A stretch of 64,000 nt of DNA from Pseudomonas putida. GTDB lineage: Bacteria; Pseudomonadota; Gammaproteobacteria; Pseudomonadales; Pseudomonadaceae. The stretch spans positions 4,083,501-4,147,500 of the forward strand of contig NZ_CP018846.1 of assembly GCF_002025705.1 (NCBI RefSeq), written 5' to 3'. Made by a program: the position numbers and the translations under genes. The notes under the pieces are model-generated. The model ran no database searches and was not told the DNA's origin. It was given only the letters and a program-made list of their open reading frames with translations. Position 1 is the stretch's first letter. Each line of letters starts with the position of its first letter. Shown here in pieces: positions 62,301-64,000 of the stretch.

Positions 62301-64000
62301 TGAACAGCTCGCCTTGGTCTTGGACCAGGCCAGTGACGCTGGCGTCGAGCACGCCATTGCTGGCGATACGTCCGCCATTGCTGACCTGGCCGGCGTTCAG
62401 GGTCAGGTCTGCGCTGCTGATGAGACGGCCGCCCTGGTTGTTATCCAGGCGTCCGGTAACCACGGTGGTATTGCCTTGGCCCTTGATTAGACCCTGCTCG
62501 CTGTTGTCCAGGCTGGCGCTGGTGAGGCTGAGGCCCTGACCGCTCTCCACCACGCCGCCCTGGTTGAGTACTCCGGCCGCGCCGTTCACCAGCAGCAGGC
62601 CGGCACTGGAAATACTCCCGGCGCGGTTATCCAGCAGTTGGCCGTCGAGACTCAGGGAGCCCTCACTGCCGAGGCGCCCTTGGCGGTTGTCGAGGCCGCC
62701 GTCAAGCGTTCCTGCCCCTTGCGCCGCAAGGCGAACCTGCAACGACTGCTGCGCGGCGAGAGTACCCAAAGCGTTGTCCAGTCGGGCAGCGGCCAGGTTG
62801 ATGTCGCGGGCGAACACCAGGCCACGGGCCTGGTTGACCAGCCGAGCCACGGTCATTTCCAGCGAAGTGCCTGCCAGCAGCTTGCCCGCACTGTTGTCCA
62901 GCTGCGCGGCGCCGAGCGTGACCTGCTGCTGGCTGGAGATTTCCCCGCCCTGGTTGTTTACCGACTGCACCTGCAGGCGCAGTGCCTTGCGGCTGCCGAC
63001 CAAGCCACCCGCGCTGTTGTCCAGCTGGTCGCCGGTCAGGCTCAGTTCGCCCTCGGCCACCAGCTCGCCGCCCTGCTGCTCAAGCAGGCCAATGCTCGCC
63101 AACAGATCGCCCTGGCTGGCGATACGCCCCTTGCCGTTGCCGACCGAATCGGCTGTGAGCCTCAACCCACCGTTGGTGCTGACCAAGCCGCCCTGGTTGA
63201 GCAGCTCACCGATATCGAGCTCCAGCGCCTGTACGCCGCTGAGCAGGCCTTCGCGGTTGTCCAGCTGCGCCAGGTGCAGCTGCATGCCCTGGTTGGCGCG
63301 CACGACCCCACCACGGTTGTCCAGCGACGTACCACTGAAGGTCAGGGCGTTCTGCCCGGCCAGCCGGCCGCCACGGTTGTCGAGGCGCTCGACCTGCAGC
63401 GCCATGGCGCCTTTGCTGAGTATGCTGCCGCCGTTCCGGTTATCCAGCAGGCCTGCGACGCTCAGCCCAAGGCTGCCGTCGCTGACCAGGCTGCCATTGC
63501 CACTGTTGTCCAGGTTGCCGGCAGTGACCTGCAGCTCGCGCCCGGCGCCCAAGGTACCGCCCTGGTTGGACAGTGCGCCGCCCACCTGCAGGTCGAGGGC
63601 AACATCACCCATGACCTGGCCCCGGTCGTTGCTCAGGGACTGGGCTGCGACTTTGTTGACTCCAGCGGCGGAGACTTCGCCGGCCGCGTTGAGCAAGGCG
63701 CCAGTGATCGCCAGATCGAGGTTGGCGCCACTGCTGAACAGGCCATTGCTGTTGTCCAGGCTGGCGGCCTTGGCCGTCAGGCCGTTGGCGGTGATCTGAC
63801 CGTCGGCGTTGAGCAATGCCTGACGGATGTCCAGATCGATGGCCTGGTCGCTGAGCAGGCCGCCATCACTGTTGTCGAGGCTGTCGGCCAGCAGGCCGAA
63901 GGCCTGCTCGCTGGAGATCTCGCCGCCCCGGTTGACGACTGTGGACAGGTTGCGCAGCACCAGTGCCCCCGGTGCGTTGATCAGGCCTCCACTGTTGTTC
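53365..64000 (-). CDS. CdiA/filamentous-haemagglutinin-like contact-dependent toxin (C-terminal ~3540 residues; N-terminus outside window)
   Basis: The frame is open from the right window edge to a TGA at 53365, so the true start, signal peptide and TPS domain lie outside. From ~59000 to 64000 the protein is built of ~20-residue filamentous-haemagglutinin repeats with the hallmark LDN-x-G-G, as expected for a long beta-helix stalk. Around 58.3-58.4 kb a non-repeat segment contains the cysteine pair in VRCYSCSSYMDG. From 57.5 to 56.4 kb there is a Pro/Ala/Ser-rich spacer, then a second haemagglutinin-repeat array (AGQDLLNVGTLRASNNLSAA). At 54.6-54.9 kb there is a hydrophobic Ala/Gly segment (AIIITYLTAGAASAALGSAA) like the DUF637 region. 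At ~54.0 kb QYNYLTHEEV may be the pretoxin junction. The last ~80 residues (GGQAVFRKGKTYITRDLDGH, NGGAWKMAGSV, FDKNLNRIGD) look like a small RNase-type toxin domain, from memory of the Ntox21 group. The partner CdiB would be expected outside the window. Confidence 0.85.
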   Translation of the reverse strand, partial: NNSGGLINAPGALVLRNLSTVVNRGGEISSEQAFGLLADSLDNSDGGLLSDQAIDLDIRQALLNADGQITANGLTAKAASLDNSNGLFSSGANLDLAITGALLNAAGEVSAAGVNKVAAQSLSNDRGQVMGDVALDLQVGGALSNQGGTLGAGRELQVTAGNLDNSGNGSLVSDGSLGLSVAGLLDNRNGGSILSKGAMALQVERLDNRGGRLAGQNALTFSGTSLDNRGGVVRANQGMQLHLAQLDNREGLLSGVQALELDIGELLNQGGLVSTNGGLRLTADSVGNGKGRIASQGDLLASIGLLEQQGGELVAEGELSLTGDQLDNSAGGLVGSRKALRLQVQSVNNQGGEISSQQQVTLGAAQLDNSAGKLLAGTSLEMTVARLVNQARGLVFARDINLAAARLDNALGTLAAQQSLQVRLAAQGAGTLDGGLDNRQGRLGSEGSLSLDGQLLDNRAGSISSAGLLLVNGAAGVLNQGGVVESGQGLSLTSASLDNSEQGLIKGQGNTTVVTGRLDNNQGGRLISSADLTLNAGQVSNGGRIASNGVLDASVTGLVQDQGELFSNRQLTLDLNRGALVNGGLINAPSLALKNLGTVLNQRGEISSQGAIDLAAHSFDNSDGKLVSNQRLVLRVDQVLGNRNGRISGTQLALDSQRLDNSDGLISARGSLAVHAGESLLNRRGTLIADDVLTLGSDNLDNGQGQIAGKALVELKTGTFDNQGGQLIGTDRVSVTATRVDNRSGLLGATQALDLTIDNLDNRAGELTSNSDLTLTGLSLDNSDDGVLFAGGKLTLAVQQVLNRTRGQLHGQAVELSGASMDNSGGAIFSQRPLVLNFSGELSNRQGMLSSESTLVVSANSLDNQGGNLGSADDLTLTVAKTLDNSDGELLTDARLHLRSASLVNDQGSISAKGAVSVQTGAMSNRGGRLNSAQALDLDAGQVINGGNIGSLGALTATVTGLDQQGGKLSGNTSLSLDLQGGKLDNQGGLINSAGPLRLSNLADVSNRAGEISSAQAYTLAARSLDNDGGRVLASQGLNLVIAQTLSNLKGLIGAASLGVSAGAVDNRGGTFNSRSDLQLGSSGLLDNGQQGLISAAGQLTLSSDRLTNQGGALLAGQGLSLTSRAVNNRAAGLINSQAGVSINADSVDNSGGEVSATQDLALTAGSLVNDSGKLIGARQLVLSAASVSNQGGLLSGWQGLSLKGGSLDNRNLGTLSSRQGALDVQLTGALLNGGDGALVSQGRMDVDAASLDNSGGVLSSGAALQLDTATLANLGGSIDAQQLLSINGSDLDNRGGRIAGNGSLLLDLRGNLDNSGGTLVSAEELQLVQARQVLNHAGKIVSRSGLELNAGSFDNGQLGTLAAKEQVKVNVASTLRNDNQGLIYSENADVALQAGELLNQQGEVQGRSSVLLDIAGALENRGGKLLAQGGNLVVQRAGSLGNQGGILASVAGLLDVNVSGLLDNRRDLAGNGGVVQGQQLLLVAGSVDNSGGRVAAQSGDARIRSAALVNAGGGLYAKGLVRVDASSLDNSAGQLAGNRVELALGNMLANRSGVIESDTQLLVSAAAVDNQGGQLRALGTAGKSEFQIGGGFDNRSGRVEVANTDLTLNTSGLSNLDGTVLHGGTGTFDISTANITNSGGTLVTRGGLTLTAASWTNSSVIQAGRLTVNVGELNQTAGGQLLASERFSGSGNNWSTAGLIASDGGLDLSLAGSLNASGRVSSLGAMNFTLGQLTMGNSASVASGGDGTLNVGGLLSNAGRLTSASSLAVQAGGITNYGSLGSAQALTLTSGNVLNQGGFIYSGTDMALYAQSLTNRQGDIYSLGAIRVARDAQGNRSALLENISGTMESVGDFTIAASTVSNKRVDFSLTPTVQSGYIGVRCYSCSSYMDGSVQISPSSHLVWGQTYTYEALGAVEQQASLVSGRNLSVASDAFANSNSTVSAAGNITINTGSFANTGTSLNGYSELKYIDVGKPGEGLWKLIAQYNADNDAGYTGGIRFWNAAGNESMAAINGGTRSVGSGNTISWVNFASFRLDTTQSKGGSGKYKYAEFIFPANYGSGQPSSAPAAIQAATPFLTQRVENAGSNYLPSVVQAGGAIAITASSNISNGVERAYSQAATGAARGLNTGATGTGMAPVIVLNRQLPPNLAQQQINPLSLPGFSLPTNPNGLFRLSDQAASAGQASQAGSGAGNWTLGAASIDLAQRELALPGTTGRTLQVGDNAQLWASTQQLSVAAREAGTLGATASAVDVSAVGSVNNGSWQSGRSQAGDVTRSDGIGSQTPSGDAAGSLSATGQSVDLAGIETNRDTQVGVTTPGSSAGPANVPGLASGSRDTTVAGQSAGRTDLAPQARDGLTDVAAAQPAQVATVAPLSPASQAVVSAADRPGTPSADGRSTVASPGSAQPTAAAGQNIDRVTGLPDRTVASQPHKYLVETSPLLTDLKQFMSSDYLLAGLGYNPDESAKRLGDGFYEQRLLQQAVVAATGQRFLAGQTSDEQMFKYLMDNAIASKQQLNLAVGVGLTSEQVAALTHDIVWLEEVTVNGEKVLVPVLYMANANNRLAPNGALVAGNDVNLVAGQDLLNVGTLRASNNLSAAAGNDIINSGLIQAGNRVDLLAGNDIVNKAGGIISGRDISMTTLKGDVINERSVTSQVTDAARLQMRTDYVDSAARIEAANDLSINAGRDFVSAGGVLQSGRDTSIEAGRDILLGSAESIDSAAYGRTTTQSVTQNGSSVSAGRDFTAVAGRDLTAVASQIEAQRAIDISAAGDVTLMSAADETHSAYTSKKLKTQEDHVSQVSTVLTAGADVSISAGQDLALSASRISAGDEAYLVAGGQLALLAAEDLDYSLYDKKKKGSFGSKYTKRDEVTQVTSVGSAISTGGDLMLVSGGDQLYQAAKLDSGADLIIDSGGAVIFEAVKDLHQESHVKSKTSLVWNSAKGKGNTDETLRQSQLLASGDVLIKAADGLKIDIRQVDQKSVSETIDLMVQQDPQLAWLKEADARGDVDWRQVKEVHDSFKYSQSGMGVAAQLVVAIIITYLTAGAASAALGSAAGATAGSGTAMAASGTATASAVAGGAAAGSTVAAGWANVALSSIAASAASGATISAINNRGNLSLVLKDVTSTDALRGYVVTGLTAGLTTGVFDDWTATETGTSSALPNSGAVLPAGGLSTWDGIGRFAGNQLLQNGTSTVLDRALGGDSALGDALRSSLASTFAAAGFNLVGDLGSRFDLQPGGAGKVALHAVMGGLAAEAAGGDFKTGAVAAGLNEAVVDTLAQHYAEMQPEKKQQLLIMNSQLLGVLAAAAVNGDGDSSQMGAWVASNSTQYNYLTHEEVQNKDAEEKACLDDGCVQDTREKYAQLDEARNKELADVCRKNPGQCEDISAKLSADEPKLRALAKEASARGEFGASVVIGYVISSSNQDAQNIIASELGALKGGDESRLLSMIGSTLLNATMGGRSVVTKQPVYRTTKEAKVAAEALGYQKISETVHGGQAVFRKGKTYITRDLDGHNGGAWKMAGSVKALESKSTRDGTFDKNLNRIGD

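Noticed and set aside
59000..64000. Regularly spaced similar DNA blocks that could be mistaken for a CRISPR array
   Set aside because: The repeats are degenerate, in frame, have no uniform spacers and code for LDN-type haemagglutinin repeats; there are no cas genes.

Overview
The window looks like a chromosomal segment of a Pseudomonas putida-group bacterium. It is GC-rich. It carries a Pseudomonas-type flagellar cluster with sigma-54 and FliA promoters, the bkd branched-chain keto-acid dehydrogenase operon next to its Lrp-type activator, and pyoverdine maturation genes with PvdS-type promoters. Intergenic spaces contain Pseudomonas-type palindromic repeats. No rRNA, tRNA, insertion sequence, integrase or CRISPR array was seen.

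Layout. (1) 1-10.4 kb, minus strand: the flagellar rod, hook and ring genes flgB-C-D-E, then flgF-G-H-I-J-K-L. flgL is cut by the window edge. Each of the two transcription units starts at a sigma-54 site. (2) 10.8-15.3 kb: cheR and cheV on the minus strand, divergent from flgA-flgM-flgN and a YcgR/FlgZ-type c-di-GMP flagellar brake. (3) 15.4-24.8 kb: an MFS permease, a glutamine-synthetase-like ligase, an unrecognised low-GC gene, then bkdR and bkdA1-bkdA2-bkdB-lpdV. (4) 24.8-34.5 kb: an 11-gene accessory block. It holds two TylF-like methyltransferases, three Fe(II)/2-oxoglutarate-type oxygenases, a left-handed beta-helix acyltransferase, a beta-propeller glycosidase-like protein, a further methyltransferase, a WbqC-like protein, a DegT-type sugar aminotransferase and a methyltransferase-glycosyltransferase fusion. 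(5) 34.7-43 kb: two GGDEF proteins, a LysR regulator divergent from azlCD, a secreted endonuclease and a SurE paralogue. Three of the window's four copies of a ~213 bp palindromic repeat lie here. (6) 43.2-52.9 kb: pvdP divergent from pvdM-N-O, then pvdE and the ferripyoverdine receptor fpvA. (7) 53-64 kb, minus strand: the 3' ~10.6 kb of a giant CdiA/filamentous-haemagglutinin-like gene with a C-terminal toxin module, a tiny candidate immunity gene and an out-of-frame remnant downstream.

How the parts fit. The flagellar block covers proximal and distal rod, hook, rings, junction proteins, the anti-sigma factor, the chaperone, chemotaxis adaptation and c-di-GMP braking. The pyoverdine block covers periplasmic chromophore maturation, export of the precursor and uptake of the ferric siderophore. 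The accessory block looks like a pathway that builds, methylates, hydroxylates or acylates, and transfers an unusual sugar. Its product cannot be read from sequence alone. This block and the toxin/immunity end are the most promising places for undescribed biology.

Limits: starts were chosen from visible Shine-Dalgarno sites and known family lengths. Family names come from recognised motifs and memory, without database searches.
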